Source: Bacteroidales bacterium
GTDB lineage: Bacteria; Bacteroidota; Bacteroidia; Bacteroidales; F082
Assembly (NCBI GenBank): GCA_900771045.1
Contig: CAAGMM010000473.1
Location: 1-6,178 of the forward strand
Length of the DNA: 6,178 nt
Direction of reading: 5' to 3'
The notes under the pieces were generated by a model. It saw only the letters and a program-made list of their open reading frames with translations. It was not told the DNA's origin and searched no databases. This document shows, piece after piece, positions 5,459 through 6,178 of the stretch. Positions within the stretch are counted from its first letter, which is position 1. Each line of letters opens with the position of its first letter. The position numbers and the translations under genes were made by a program.

Positions 5459-6178
5459 TCATATAACAGAACTGAGATTTTGGTAGTTGACGACTTTGAT
5501 GTCACCGGCGGTGTTTTCAAAGTCTCCGGAATAGACCACGATTTTTCTTGCCACCGGCGTTTTCACATAATCCTGTATCTTCTTGAGAGACTTCTCGAAT
5601 TCAGCGGTGTATGTTGACGACGACTTGACTTCAATGGCTGTTATTTCGCCTTCCTGTTTTAGAAGGATGTCAACTTCGTTCTGGTTTGAGTCGCGATAGA
5701 AGAAGACGCCGTTTTCCAGGCCTTGGTTGAAGCGGTGTTTCAAAATCTCGAGCACTATGAAATTCTCAAATATGCAGCCTCTCATCTTGTCGCGTGAGAG
5801 TTGCTTCGGGCTTTCGATGTCGAGAAGGTAGCATGCCAGTCCAGGGTCGTTGAAATACAGCTTCGGTGATTTCACGACGCGTTTTGTGACGTTTTCGAAA
5901 TACGGCGGGAGCAGCGTGACGAGGTACGATGCCTGCAAGACCGAGAGCCAGCGGGTGACGGTCTTTGAGTCAACGCCTATCTCGTTGGCGACTTCCGATG
6001 CGTTGAACAGCGAACCCACCCTTGCGGCACACAGCTTCATGAATCTCATAAACTGAAGCTGGTCCTGGATTTTCAACAGGTCGCGGACGTCTTTCTCCAA
6101 GTATGTCTTCACGTATGAAGGATAGAACAGCCTCGCTGTGTTTTTCTGCGCGCACACCGCCGGATATAATCCGTCGAA
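5459..6178 (-). CDS. AAA ATPase with DUF4143 domain, C-terminal 239 residues (5' end outside window)
   Basis: The frame is open to the window edge, so the start and the N-terminal P-loop ATPase domain are missing; a GTG at 6157 is internal, because FDGLYPA before it continues the usual GxYP motif. The visible part is the C-terminal half of an ATPase family whose members are usually near 400 aa. It shows SYVKTYLEKDVRDLL (about 21-35), a winged-helix-like segment NASEVANEIGVDSKTVTRW (59-77), LPPYFENVTKRVVKSPKLYF (90-109) and a PD-(D/E)XK-like site with Glu138 in IFENF, NEVDILL (Glu168, Asp170) and AIEVKSS (Glu183, Lys185). These motifs are much closer to the DUF4143 consensus than those of the neighbour at 4051-5403, so this is a different subfamily rather than a recent duplicate. 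The two genes converge with 55 bases between their stops. The function is unknown; the ATPase assignment of the missing half is inferred from the family. Confidence 0.88.
   Translation of the reverse strand, partial: FDGLYPAVCAQKNTARLFYPSYVKTYLEKDVRDLLKIQDQLQFMRFMKLCAARVGSLFNASEVANEIGVDSKTVTRWLSVLQASYLVTLLPPYFENVTKRVVKSPKLYFNDPGLACYLLDIESPKQLSRDKMRGCIFENFIVLEILKHRFNQGLENGVFFYRDSNQNEVDILLKQEGEITAIEVKSSSTYTAEFEKSLKKIQDYVKTPVARKIVVYSGDFENTAGDIKVVNYQNLSSVI

Noticed and set aside
6155..6157. GTG at 6157 as the start of a complete 232-aa protein.
   Set aside because: The frame stays open to the window edge and the residues before the GTG continue the family's conserved GxYP motif, so the gene is cut by the window end.

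Overview
The window looks like a metagenomic contig from a member of Bacteroidota, probably Bacteroidales. Three things point there: candidate promoters with the Bacteroidota -7 motif TAnnTTTG, start codons without clear Shine-Dalgarno sites, and the gene families present (split MacB-type exporter, stand-alone PspC, IS1634-type transposase, AAA/DUF4143 ATPases). The first 24 bases are not biological: they match the 3' end of the Illumina TruSeq read-2 adapter, so the true contig begins at about base 25.

Bases 25-2103 are the end of a tripartite export operon on the + strand. It holds the last 31 codons of a probable periplasmic adaptor, then an ABC ATPase whose start overlaps the adaptor stop, then a MacB/FtsX-type permease. 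Together these would form the inner-membrane and adaptor parts of a MacAB-TolC-like exporter whose substrate cannot be read from the sequence. A 61-aa PspC-domain membrane protein faces the permease convergently (2136-2321, minus) and has its own candidate promoter.

Bases 2440-3801 are an IS1634-type (IS4 superfamily) insertion sequence bounded by 24-bp imperfect terminal inverted repeats. Its transposase frame is open, but the protein (379 aa) appears to have lost an internal block of well over 100 residues, including the third catalytic acidic residue, so the element is probably not autonomous. The core of the terminal repeat (AGACTATA) also occurs twice more as an inverted pair around the transposase promoter, which suggests autoregulation.

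Bases 3802-6178 are an accessory region, more AT-rich by eye than the exporter genes. It carries two convergent AAA ATPases with DUF4143-type C-termini and PD-(D/E)XK-like motifs, from two visibly different subfamilies: one complete (4051-5403, plus) and one running off the window end (5459-6178, minus). The complete gene is bracketed by two 36-bp near-identical direct repeats (3853-3888 and 5404-5439). It is preceded by three copies of a 10-bp motif at exact 33-bp spacing, the last touching its start codon. The role of these ATPases is not established, and this repeat-flanked unit is the part of the window most worth follow-up.
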